The notes under the pieces: model-generated | The model's input: only the letters and a program-made list of their open reading frames with translations | What the model was told of the DNA's origin: nothing | Database searches by the model: none | Source: Candidatus Nitrosopumilus limneticus | GTDB lineage: Archaea; Thermoproteota; Nitrososphaeria; Nitrososphaerales; Nitrosopumilaceae | Direction: 5' to 3' | Length of the DNA: 64,000 nt | NCBI GenBank assembly: GCA_022117465.1 | Contig: JAHCGZ010000002.1 | Span: 186,001 to 250,000, forward strand | Translations under genes and position numbers: made by a program | Shown: positions 1 to 7,047 of the stretch, piece by piece | How the letters are laid out: each line of letters begins with the position of its first letter | Numbering within the stretch: the first letter of the stretch is position 1

Positions 1-215
1 GTTCTCTTATCTTTACCAATGTAAATTTTTTCTCCAATTTCAAAACTTGAATTTGGAATTCCAAGAACTTCTAAAAACATTAGACCGTCTTCACCAATAG
101 AAGTAATAATAATTCCATCTCTCCCTCGTACGGTAGTTGACTTTCCTTTAGAATTAAAATCTAAAACATATGCATATTCTTCATATTTTCGAGGAGGGGA
201 TTGAGCCCGGTACAA
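1..215 (-). CDS. DUF655 family protein, C-terminal part off the left edge
   Basis: Translating the minus strand from a TTG at 213-215 gives a protein starting MYRAQSPPRKYEEYAYVLDF and continuing open to the window edge, with the run VRGRDGIIIT and an IGEKIYIGKDKR segment. This matches the N-terminal half of DUF655, an archaeal putative nucleic-acid-binding family usually found after rpl21e and rpoF and before the rRNA dimethylase gene, and the order here is the same. An in-frame stop at 222-224 limits the start, and a GGAG Shine-Dalgarno at 225-228 sits about 9 bases before the TTG. The biochemical role is unknown. The C-terminus is outside the window. Confidence 0.75.
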   Translation of the reverse strand, partial: MYRAQSPPRKYEEYAYVLDFNSKGKSTTVRGRDGIIITSIGEDGLMFLEVLGIPNSSFEIGEKIYIGKDKR

Positions 216-224
216 AATGTATTA

Positions 225-228
225 CTCC
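225..228 (-). promoter_or_regulatory. Shine-Dalgarno site for the DUF655 gene
   Basis: GGAG on the minus strand between the rpoF stop (236-238) and the TTG at 213-215. It is one of few clear ribosome binding sites in the window and supports translation of an internal operon gene from a TTG. Confidence 0.55.
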
Positions 229-235
229 GGTAAAA

Positions 236-562
236 TTAAGAATATTCCCTGATTATTTTAAGTATTTTTTCCAGGGTTTCAGCAAGAATTAATTTTTTCC
301 AACCAAATGTAAATGAACGCAATTCAGCCATACTTGTTGGTCTGATATTAACAATTTCAACAGCTTCGTCCTCTGTTAATTCACAATCTTTCATTAGTTT
401 CTTTTTCATTTCTTTTGCATCTTTAGCGTCTATAGATGAAAACTTTGAAACATAATCATATGTCCAACGTTGTATTTGATCCATTTCTTCCACATCGACT
501 TTACCTAAAATTTCTTTAGCTTCAGAAAGTGAAATTGATTGTTTCTGTTTTACTTCTTCCAT
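236..562 (-). CDS. rpoF: DNA-directed RNA polymerase subunit F (Rpb4)
   Basis: A 108-residue protein of the RpoF/Rpb4 family, the stalk subunit that pairs with RpoE (Rpb7) on archaeal RNA polymerase and contacts TFE and emerging RNA. The sequence shows the HRDC-like helical pattern, with a conserved EDEAVEIVNIRPTSMAELR segment around residues 65-85 and a C-terminal helix ending in KILKIIREYS. Length is normal for the family. It starts at ATG 2 bases after the rpl21e stop and is followed by the DUF655 gene, which is the standard archaeal L21e-RpoF-DUF655 arrangement. It is probably transcribed from the rpl21e promoter. Confidence 0.92.
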   Translation of the reverse strand: MEEVKQKQSISLSEAKEILGKVDVEEMDQIQRWTYDYVSKFSSIDAKDAKEMKKKLMKDCELTEDEAVEIVNIRPTSMAELRSFTFGWKKLILAETLEKILKIIREYS

Positions 563-564
563 AG

Positions 565-864
565 TTAAACACCAAATGGTTTTATGTGATCCAATCTAGT
601 GATCAAGGTTTTTGGCTTGTTACCTAGTTTTACACTTAAGGTTATAGCACGTCGACCAACATTTGTTATAACACCTACCTTACCGTGATATCTTCTATGT
701 GGTAATCCTTTATGCTGTCTAGGATCAATGATAACAAGTGCTTGTTGACCTTCATGGTATTCACGTAACAAAAATGATACACCCCTAGGTGCTTCTTTTG
801 TCATTACAGATCTAGATTTATGTTTAAATCCATGTGAACGACCATGAGATTTTTTAGTTGCCAT
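565..864 (-). CDS. rpl21e: 50S ribosomal protein L21e
   Basis: A 99-residue basic protein with the L21e hallmarks: a Lys/Arg/His-rich N-terminus (SHGRSHGFKHKSRS), an RGVSFLLREY stretch, and the SH3-like core HRRYHGKVGVITNVGRRAITL. It is a eukaryote-type large-subunit protein that binds 23S rRNA. It leads a tight cluster with rpoF and DUF655. An ATTTTAA box centred 28 bases upstream of the ATG (889-895) lies just past the rlmN stop and suggests a leaderless transcript of its own. Confidence 0.95.
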   Translation of the reverse strand: MATKKSHGRSHGFKHKSRSVMTKEAPRGVSFLLREYHEGQQALVIIDPRQHKGLPHRRYHGKVGVITNVGRRAITLSVKLGNKPKTLITRLDHIKPFGV

Positions 865-888
865 GTGTGTAAAACCTTGGAAAGCCCT

Positions 889-895
889 ATTTTAA
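889..895 (-). promoter_or_regulatory. Box A promoter of rpl21e
   Basis: A TTAAAAT box on the minus strand is centred about 28 bases before the rpl21e ATG, the spacing expected for a leaderless archaeal transcript. It overlaps sequence immediately before the end of rlmN. Confidence 0.45.
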
Positions 896-898
896 CAC

Positions 899-1975
899 TT
901 AGGAGATTTTTTTAGTAAATTGACCAATGACATCAGTTCTAAGTTGACCACATGCAGCTGAAATCTCAGTACCTTTTTCAATTCTTATTGTACAATTTAC
1001 ACCTGAACTTGACAAAATTCGTTCAAATTCATGGACTCTATTATTAGACGGTCTTGTAAAATCACCAGCAGTGGGATTGATAGGAATTAAATTTACATGT
1101 GAACCATTACCATGTAATAGTTTTGCCAAATCCCTTGCAATTTCAGGAGAGTCATTAATTCCACTCATTAATGCATATTCAAAAGTCACACGTCTTCCAG
1201 TTTTCTTAAAATAATTATATCCAGATTCAATAATCTCCTCAACAGAATTAAAAGTTGCAGTTGGAACTAATTTTTTACGTAATTCATTATTTGGTGCATG
1301 TAAAGATATTGCAAGTCCTATCTGTAAATTTTCTTCAGCCAATTTTTCAATTCCAGATTTAATTCCAATAGTAGAAATTGTGATATGTCGTTGACCTAAT
1401 CCAAATCCTCTAGGATGAGTTAAAACTTTTACCGCTCTAATCATTTCATCATAATTTGCCATGGGTTCACCCATTCCCATAAAAACTAAATTTGTTACAT
1501 GCTGACCTCGTTGTTGTAAGAGTTCTGCAAAATGAAGTACTTGAGATATTATATGTTCTGCTTTCAGATTTGTTTCAAAACCCATTTGTCCAGTTGCACA
1601 AAATGTACATCCCATCGCACATCCAATTTGAGTTGAAACACAAATTGTTGATCTCTGATGACCTCCAATTTTAGATGGTTCATATTGCATTAAAACAGTT
1701 TCAACAGATTTGTCATTAGTCAAACTAAGTAATAATTTTGTAGTATCTCCATCTTCACTTACAATCCGATGAGTTTCTTTTGCAGAGCCAATTGTATAAC
1801 CAGATTCAATCAAGTCATTAATCAATTGTTTAGGAAGTTGTTTGATATCGGAAATATTTTTAGGAAATTTGTAATACAAATGAAGTAAAATTTGATCTGC
1901 ACGATACCTAGGATATCCCATATCAATTACTAATTGTTCCATTTCTTCAGGAAGAAAACGATAAAGATCAGTCAT
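899..1975 (-). CDS. rlmN: 23S rRNA (adenine2503-C2)-methyltransferase RlmN-like, radical SAM
   Basis: A 358-residue radical-SAM methylase of the RlmN/Cfr family. The Fe-S cysteines form CX3CX2C at C119, C123 and C126 (CAMGCTFC), followed by ATGQMGF and the FMGMGEPMANY segment. The two methyl-transfer cysteines appear as C112 (CVSTQ) and C342 (SAACGQL). The family methylates C2 of A2503 in 23S rRNA and some tRNAs. Length and motif order match bacterial RlmN, so an origin by transfer from bacteria is plausible. A weak TATA-like box (1999-2005) lies 27 bases before the ATG. Substrate in this archaeon is inferred from the family only. Confidence 0.88.
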   Translation of the reverse strand: MTDLYRFLPEEMEQLVIDMGYPRYRADQILLHLYYKFPKNISDIKQLPKQLINDLIESGYTIGSAKETHRIVSEDGDTTKLLLSLTNDKSVETVLMQYEPSKIGGHQRSTICVSTQIGCAMGCTFCATGQMGFETNLKAEHIISQVLHFAELLQQRGQHVTNLVFMGMGEPMANYDEMIRAVKVLTHPRGFGLGQRHITISTIGIKSGIEKLAEENLQIGLAISLHAPNNELRKKLVPTATFNSVEEIIESGYNYFKKTGRRVTFEYALMSGINDSPEIARDLAKLLHGNGSHVNLIPINPTAGDFTRPSNNRVHEFERILSSSGVNCTIRIEKGTEISAACGQLRTDVIGQFTKKIS

Positions 1976-2065
1976 GATAAACTATTAGATTTCCAAATGA
2001 TATTAGAATTTAATGAATATTGATTAAATAAAAATAAAAGAAAAAGATTAAAAATCTTCTAAAGA

Positions 2066-3175
2066 CTAAAAGTCATCAGATGTAATATCTGCACCGTGAT
2101 CTTCTAAAAGTTCGACTGTATCCTCTACTTCATCTTCGACTTTAGCCTCTACTTCAGATCCTTTGGTTTTTTTATCTACTTTCTTTGTAGCTTTTTTTGG
2201 TTTTTTATCTGTCTCTTCAGGATCAATAACTCCTGCTTCACCTAAAGCAAAGATTACTTCCTCTTCAGGATGATGAGGACTATCTACCATTCGAGCAATG
2301 CGTTTCTTACCAGATTTTTTAAAGTAAATTCTGTAAGTACTTGTATGTGCAACTACATTTCCACCAATTGGTCTAGTTGGATCTCCAAAGAAAACATCAG
2401 GCGATGCCATAACTTGATTTGTTGCAATTGCAGCACAATCATATGTTTCTGCAATTCTAACCAACAAATGAACAAAATGATTTAGTTTTTGTTGTCTAAC
2501 AGATAGTGTTCCTCTTCCAAGATATTCAGCACGGAATAATCCAACTGCAGAATCTGCAACAATTAATTTAACATTGTTTTGTTCAATTATTGCGCCAGCT
2601 TCTTCAAGAATTAAAACTTGATGTGCACTGTTATATGCACGTGCAACAATAATCCTGTCCAAAACTTTTTCTGGATCCATATCATGAGCTTGAGCAATTT
2701 GAACAATGCGTTCAGGTCTAAAAGTACCTTCAGTGTCAATATACAAAACACCACCTTCAAGTCCACCCTCTTCTTTACTTTTTTGAACCATTACAGACAT
2801 GGTATGAGCAAATTGTGTTTTACCACAACCAAATTCTCCATAAACTTCTGTTAAAGCTCTAGTTTCAACACCACCATCAAATAGTGTATCAAGACAATTT
2901 GTACCAGTTGAAATTTTACCAATACTTTGTCGAGTTTTATAGAGTTCACTTGCACTGATAAAATCTTTAGCAAGTAATCCATTTTCAACCAAATGTTTTC
3001 TTGCTTTATTGACAATTTTTTCAGCTGTGTCTTTTTCCATTCCAGTTATTTCTGCAATGTCAACAGGACCTCGAACGATGAGATCCATAATGTTGTGGAC
3101 ACCTGCATCGGATAATTTTCTTGTAGTTACAGGACCTACGCCCTCTAAACTATCTAATCTTAAATCTTCAACCAT
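2066..3175 (-). CDS. radA: DNA repair and recombination protein RadA
   Basis: A 369-residue archaeal RecA/Rad51 recombinase that forms filaments on single-stranded DNA and drives strand exchange. Residues 1-65 hold a helix-hairpin-helix domain (LEGVGPVTTRKL). The ATPase core has Walker A GEFGCGKT at 113-120, Walker B around VKLIVADSAVG, and the RGTLSVRQQKLN and ATNQVM loops. The last 45 or so residues are an added Lys-then-acidic tail (KKPKKATKKVDKKTKG, then an Asp/Glu-rich end) not present in the core family. The promoter region holds two palindromes between the TATA box and the start. Confidence 0.95.
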   Translation of the reverse strand: MVEDLRLDSLEGVGPVTTRKLSDAGVHNIMDLIVRGPVDIAEITGMEKDTAEKIVNKARKHLVENGLLAKDFISASELYKTRQSIGKISTGTNCLDTLFDGGVETRALTEVYGEFGCGKTQFAHTMSVMVQKSKEEGGLEGGVLYIDTEGTFRPERIVQIAQAHDMDPEKVLDRIIVARAYNSAHQVLILEEAGAIIEQNNVKLIVADSAVGLFRAEYLGRGTLSVRQQKLNHFVHLLVRIAETYDCAAIATNQVMASPDVFFGDPTRPIGGNVVAHTSTYRIYFKKSGKKRIARMVDSPHHPEEEVIFALGEAGVIDPEETDKKPKKATKKVDKKTKGSEVEAKVEDEVEDTVELLEDHGADITSDDF

Positions 3176-3206
3176 ACCGTATAGTACGGTACTAGTACTT
3201 TATAAA
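3176..3206 (-). promoter_or_regulatory. radA promoter with two palindromes between TATA box and start
   Basis: TTTATAAA at 3199-3206 is centred 28 bases upstream of the radA ATG. Between it and the start lie ACCGTATAGTACGGT (3176-3190, 6-base arms, 3-base centre) and the 10-base palindrome GTACTAGTAC (3189-3198), which overlap by two bases. Their position would let a bound protein block polymerase loading. This is a candidate operator; no regulator is identified. Confidence 0.5.
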
Positions 3207-3253
3207 AGTATTGTTTTTAGAATTGATCGTAAAATTATAACAATAATTAATGA

Positions 3254-3436
3254 TTAACGTCGTTTTCGTCTTTGACCAGGTTTATTTTGTCCTGGGAATC
3301 TGCCTAAAGCAAATCTCTTTTTAAAATTACTTTTATTTGCAACGCTAGAACTATCACCTACAATTTTTCTACCCTCTACTTTTGGAGTTTGTCCTCTTAC
3401 TTTACCTGCCTTAGTAAGTGAACCGTGAGTTGCCAT
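3254..3436 (-). CDS. rps30e: 30S ribosomal protein S30e
   Basis: A 60-residue, strongly basic protein beginning MATHGSLTKAGKVRGQTPKV and ending PGQNKPGQRRKRR, the S30e pattern. In eukaryotes this protein is made as a ubiquitin-like fusion (FAU); here it stands alone, as in other archaea. It lies between the radical-SAM gene and radA on the same strand. A CATAAAT box about 25 bases upstream suggests its own start. Confidence 0.9.
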   Translation of the reverse strand: MATHGSLTKAGKVRGQTPKVEGRKIVGDSSSVANKSNFKKRFALGRFPGQNKPGQRRKRR

Positions 3437-3478
3437 GACTTAATCTAAAAACTAGTGAATTTATGTATTTGGATAATA

Positions 3479-5212
3479 TTACCAATACTTTGTCTTGATA
3501 ATTTCAATAACTTTTTCATGTTCTGGACTTTTTCTACGTGCATATGTCTCCATTGCACCAAGTGGAATTCCACCAAGAGAACGCGCAATTGCATTAAAGA
3601 AATATCTTTGTGGTCCTTTTGCACCAGTTTTAGTCATGAATTTTTGAATAGCATATTTGAAATTGTGTTGCCATGTCTTGTAAAGCACACCCAATTGGGC
3701 AGGAGTCATTTCATTTCCAATGTTAAAGAATTTGGATGATTCTAACAATCCAATTGGAACAAAAGTTAGAGCAGTTGCAGTAAACATGGAATCAGGTTGT
3801 TCATGTTCTAATTCACTAAGAAGTCTAATAGTATCCCAAGAATCTTCAGGTGTTTCATCATTATCAAGACCCATAATGAGTGTAAATGCAGGAATCCAAT
3901 AATTTTCATTCATTGTTTTGACACCCTCTTTTACAACCCAATGCCATTCAGATGGAGCATATGGAGCAAGTTTTCTATCAGCATATTTACCAATTAGTCT
4001 AAGACTTCCAGTTTCAAATCCTGCTTGAACACCTATCATATTATTAGGACCGGCTCTCATTATTCTAGATAAATTAGGAAGAAGTTTTTCATCAGCAATT
4101 GCACCAGCCAATGTTCCATGAGTTGGATTTGTATGTTCAACTCCAGTGGACATAATTGCAGTAAATAATTCCTCTAATGCTTCTCTATTTGGCTCCATAC
4201 CTTTTGCAGTTCTTGGGTCCATACCATAAACAAAAATATCATCACTGTGAATCCATGCAGATTTGGAACCTCCTTTCTTAATGTTAACTTCAATTTCCTG
4301 TTTAACTTTTTCTGGAGAATAATATCTCAATGATCTCAATGTGACATCACAAAATTTACATCCTCTTCCACAACCACGCATTACCTCAACCATTCCATGC
4401 ATACTTGGTTCTACAATGTTTGGAATTTCTTCTAGATCAGGTCTATCCCAAAAGTTTACAAATCTTCCATGAATTTTTTTGCCGTCCCTTTCAAATTCCT
4501 TAATGTTAACTTTAAAGTCACTTCGTTTTCTAAATGGATCCATATTTTCAAAATCCCCATTAATTAAATAATTAAAAAATCTTCCAGCATGTCCATCAAT
4601 TTCAGGGGCAATGCCACCAAGCTCTCCTTCCAAAATTGCATAAATTCCAAACTCCTCAATTTTTGCAGGATCATAATTATATTGCCAAGTACCAGATGCA
4701 CCAGAAATTACTTTTGCTTTACTTCCAGTTCTAGCTTTTGCAGCTTTAATTCTATGATGTAATTCTGCATTGTAAAATTCATCATAGGAAATCTGCTTTC
4801 GTCCATAAGTAAATGTCATTGTAACAGGACCCATTCCAAGTGGATCCATTTCATAAGTTCCAATAACTTCAGTTTCAGGACCAATAAATTTTTCAATATG
4901 GTTTGGGTGTGCAACAACTACATCTTTTCGTGCAAAACCATCACGCAATAGACCAGCTTCTAATTTTCTTAATCCATATGGAGCATATTTTGCAGCACCG
5001 TCAATATCAGGAGACCAATTACAAATAAAATCAAATAGAATTTTTGGGGTTACTTGTTTTCCAAGAATCTTGTGCAAAAAGCTTTTTGGATCTCTGTTAG
5101 GGTCTAATGCAGGTGCGCAACCGAAAAATGTTGCTAAAGATAATCCCCTATATGGAGACATTAAAGTTCTATCAGCAGTTAAAACGATTTTTGGAGTTCC
5201 CATTCTCTTCAT
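3479..5212 (-). CDS. Radical SAM protein with cobalamin-binding-like N-terminal region
   Basis: A 577-residue protein with a radical-SAM cluster CGRGCKFC (CX3CX2C) just after the middle, in MRGCGRGCKFCDVTLRSLRYY, followed by the Elp3/MiaB-type barrel (HSDDIFVYGMDP, GVQAGFETGSLRLI, FTLIMGLDNDETPEDSW). The N-terminal 250 residues are consistent with the vitamin-B12-binding-like half found in many archaeal radical-SAM proteins of this layout, but I see no clear DxHxxG cobalamin motif. Substrate unknown. A TTTTAAA box about 24 bases before the ATG at 5212 favours that start over the internal ATG at 5203. It lies between the pyrimidine genes and rps30e with no obvious functional link. Confidence 0.75.
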   Translation of the reverse strand: MKRMGTPKIVLTADRTLMSPYRGLSLATFFGCAPALDPNRDPKSFLHKILGKQVTPKILFDFICNWSPDIDGAAKYAPYGLRKLEAGLLRDGFARKDVVVAHPNHIEKFIGPETEVIGTYEMDPLGMGPVTMTFTYGRKQISYDEFYNAELHHRIKAAKARTGSKAKVISGASGTWQYNYDPAKIEEFGIYAILEGELGGIAPEIDGHAGRFFNYLINGDFENMDPFRKRSDFKVNIKEFERDGKKIHGRFVNFWDRPDLEEIPNIVEPSMHGMVEVMRGCGRGCKFCDVTLRSLRYYSPEKVKQEIEVNIKKGGSKSAWIHSDDIFVYGMDPRTAKGMEPNREALEELFTAIMSTGVEHTNPTHGTLAGAIADEKLLPNLSRIMRAGPNNMIGVQAGFETGSLRLIGKYADRKLAPYAPSEWHWVVKEGVKTMNENYWIPAFTLIMGLDNDETPEDSWDTIRLLSELEHEQPDSMFTATALTFVPIGLLESSKFFNIGNEMTPAQLGVLYKTWQHNFKYAIQKFMTKTGAKGPQRYFFNAIARSLGGIPLGAMETYARRKSPEHEKVIEIIKTKYW

Positions 5213-5254
5213 GAAAAATATTTTCTGATTGATTTTAAACCTTACTCGTAAAAC

Positions 5255-6082
5255 TCAATAATCTTCAAGAATTCCAGACTTATTTCTATGACTATACCCA
5301 AATTCCTTGTTTTGAGACAGATGAACTCCATCAAAAATTGTTCCATCCTTGCATACAAGATCCTCACCTACACAACAACTACCACAAATTCCAACACCAC
5401 ATTTCATCATACGTTCAAGACTTGCTTGAACAAAAATTCCTCTAGAATGAGCAGAATGTACAGTTTTGTACATCATTTTTTCAGGCCCGCAAGTATACAC
5501 TCCATCAAAATGAGATTTGTCAATTAACTTTTCAACTACATCAGTTACAAATCCCTTTTCACCATAGCTTCCATCATTTGTGCAAACAATTACGTGATGT
5601 GTATTATTTTTTAAAAGATCATTTGCAAGTGTTTCAAAGAAAACTTCATTTTTAGACTTTGCACCAATCAAAACAGTTACATCATCAGTGGGTTTTATGT
5701 GAGTTAATAATCTCATCATTGGAACAAGTCCAGTACCTCCTCCAACTAACAACAGTTTTCCGTGTTTAATATCAAAAGCATTTCCGTAAGGTCCACGAAC
5801 TCCAATTTTTTCTCCAGTTTTAATGTTGAATAATCCAGTAGATGCTAAACCATGTTTTCTTACAGTAAATGCTGCTTTTCCAGATTCCTTAGAAATCATT
5901 ACACTCATAGGCAATTCATTAATTCCAGGAATCCAAACCATTGCAAATTGGCCAGGTAAAACATTGGACATAACTTCATCTGAAAAATATAAAGTTCTAA
6001 CAGTAGGAGTTTCGTCAATTACATTTTCGATTGTGACTATAGTAGTATGATTAGAATTTCTTTGCAAGTCCCACCATCTCAT
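5255..6082 (-). CDS. pyrK: Dihydroorotate dehydrogenase electron-transfer subunit
   Basis: A ferredoxin-reductase-like flavoprotein that carries electrons from PyrD to NAD. It has an FAD domain (RKHGLASTGLFN, GVRGPYGNAF), the NAD-binding GGGTGLVPM near residues 114-122, and a C-terminal [2Fe-2S] loop with cysteines in CGVGICGSCCVGEDLVC. It overlaps the 3-prime end of pyrD by 32 bases from the ATG at 6082; a TTG at 6067 would give a shorter overlap and the start is uncertain. It follows pyrD directly, giving the class 1B PyrD-PyrK enzyme of pyrimidine synthesis. Confidence 0.88.
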   Translation of the reverse strand: MRWWDLQRNSNHTTIVTIENVIDETPTVRTLYFSDEVMSNVLPGQFAMVWIPGINELPMSVMISKESGKAAFTVRKHGLASTGLFNIKTGEKIGVRGPYGNAFDIKHGKLLLVGGGTGLVPMMRLLTHIKPTDDVTVLIGAKSKNEVFFETLANDLLKNNTHHVIVCTNDGSYGEKGFVTDVVEKLIDKSHFDGVYTCGPEKMMYKTVHSAHSRGIFVQASLERMMKCGVGICGSCCVGEDLVCKDGTIFDGVHLSQNKEFGYSHRNKSGILEDY

Positions 6083-6962
6083 TTATTGTAGAATAATTTT
6101 TCTGTTTCATGTATTGTAGTACTCCCTTGTTAATATCATCAAAAACGCTAATCCAATTATCACCTATTGCACTGCCAATCTGAATTGCAGAGGCACCAGC
6201 TAAGAAAAATTCAATTGCATCTTCCCAAGTTGAAATTCCACCACATCCAATTATTGGAATATTATATTTTGAAGAAATTTCATAAACACATCTTATTGCA
6301 ATAGGTTTGATTGGAGTACCAGATAATCCACCAAATTTATTACTAAGAATTGGTCGCTGTGTTTCAACATCAATTGCCATTGCTCTAACAGTATTAATTG
6401 CAGTAATAGCATCAATTCCAGAATCAATTGCAGTTTTTACAGTATTCAAATAATGAGTAGTTCCTAAACCAACTTTTGCAATTACAGGAACATTAGTAGA
6501 ATTCTTTACAGTAGATACTATTTTTTTTACTAATTCAGGATCATCGCCAACTTCTAAACCAACTTTTGCAACATGAGGACAAGATAAGTTTAATTCAAAC
6601 GCAGTGACATTGCAATTTTCAAATTCATTTATCATCATTTTAAAATCTTCAGGAATAGAACCAACTAAACTAACTATAATTGGAACATCTTGATTGTGTT
6701 CAATCATTTTTGCAAAATTTGAAGCTCCAGGATTAGATAGACCAACTGCATTCATCCAACCACCTCCATCAACACTAAAAATAGTTGGATTTGGATATCC
6801 CTCCCACGGTTCAGTACTAAGAGACTTGGTGACAACTGCTCCTGCACCTGAACGATAAAGTCGATTAAATACATCCAATGAAATTCCTAAAACTCCAGAC
6901 GCAAGCATGGCAGGTTTATCTAAATGAATTTTACCTATAGAAGTTGCAAGACTAGCTACCAT
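6051..6962 (-). CDS. pyrD: Dihydroorotate dehydrogenase, catalytic subunit (class 1B)
   Basis: A 303-residue FMN TIM-barrel enzyme that oxidises dihydroorotate to orotate, the fourth step of UMP synthesis. It shows the class 1 segments ASGVLG, TKSLSTEPWEGYPNPT and NAVGLSNPG, and the active-site LNLSCPH with C128, the cysteine base of class 1 enzymes. The C-terminal GCGGISTWEDAIEFFLAGASAIQIGSA phosphate-binding part is intact. It is co-transcribed with pyrK. A TTATATT box 27 bases before the ATG (6986-6992) indicates a leaderless transcript, divergent from nop5. pyrF lies elsewhere in the window. Confidence 0.93.
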   Translation of the reverse strand: MVASLATSIGKIHLDKPAMLASGVLGISLDVFNRLYRSGAGAVVTKSLSTEPWEGYPNPTIFSVDGGGWMNAVGLSNPGASNFAKMIEHNQDVPIIVSLVGSIPEDFKMMINEFENCNVTAFELNLSCPHVAKVGLEVGDDPELVKKIVSTVKNSTNVPVIAKVGLGTTHYLNTVKTAIDSGIDAITAINTVRAMAIDVETQRPILSNKFGGLSGTPIKPIAIRCVYEISSKYNIPIIGCGGISTWEDAIEFFLAGASAIQIGSAIGDNWISVFDDINKGVLQYMKQKNYSTINEMVGLAKKF

Positions 6963-6985
6963 CAGGATAGATTAAGCTAGTTTTG

Positions 6986-6992
6986 AATATAA
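6986..6992 (-). promoter_or_regulatory. Box A promoter of pyrD-pyrK
   Basis: TTATATT on the minus strand, centred 27 bases before the pyrD ATG. Confidence 0.5.
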
Positions 6993-7016
6993 TAGTTGAT
7001 TTGAGCCTCTAGTACA

Positions 7017-7025
7017 TTTTTTAAA
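7017..7025 (+). promoter_or_regulatory. Box A promoter of nop5
   Basis: TTTTTTAAA centred 27 bases before the nop5 ATG at 7048. The identical 9-base element occurs at the same distance from the rps11 start. Confidence 0.55.
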
Positions 7026-7047
7026 GGCGATCTAAGTTCAACTAATC

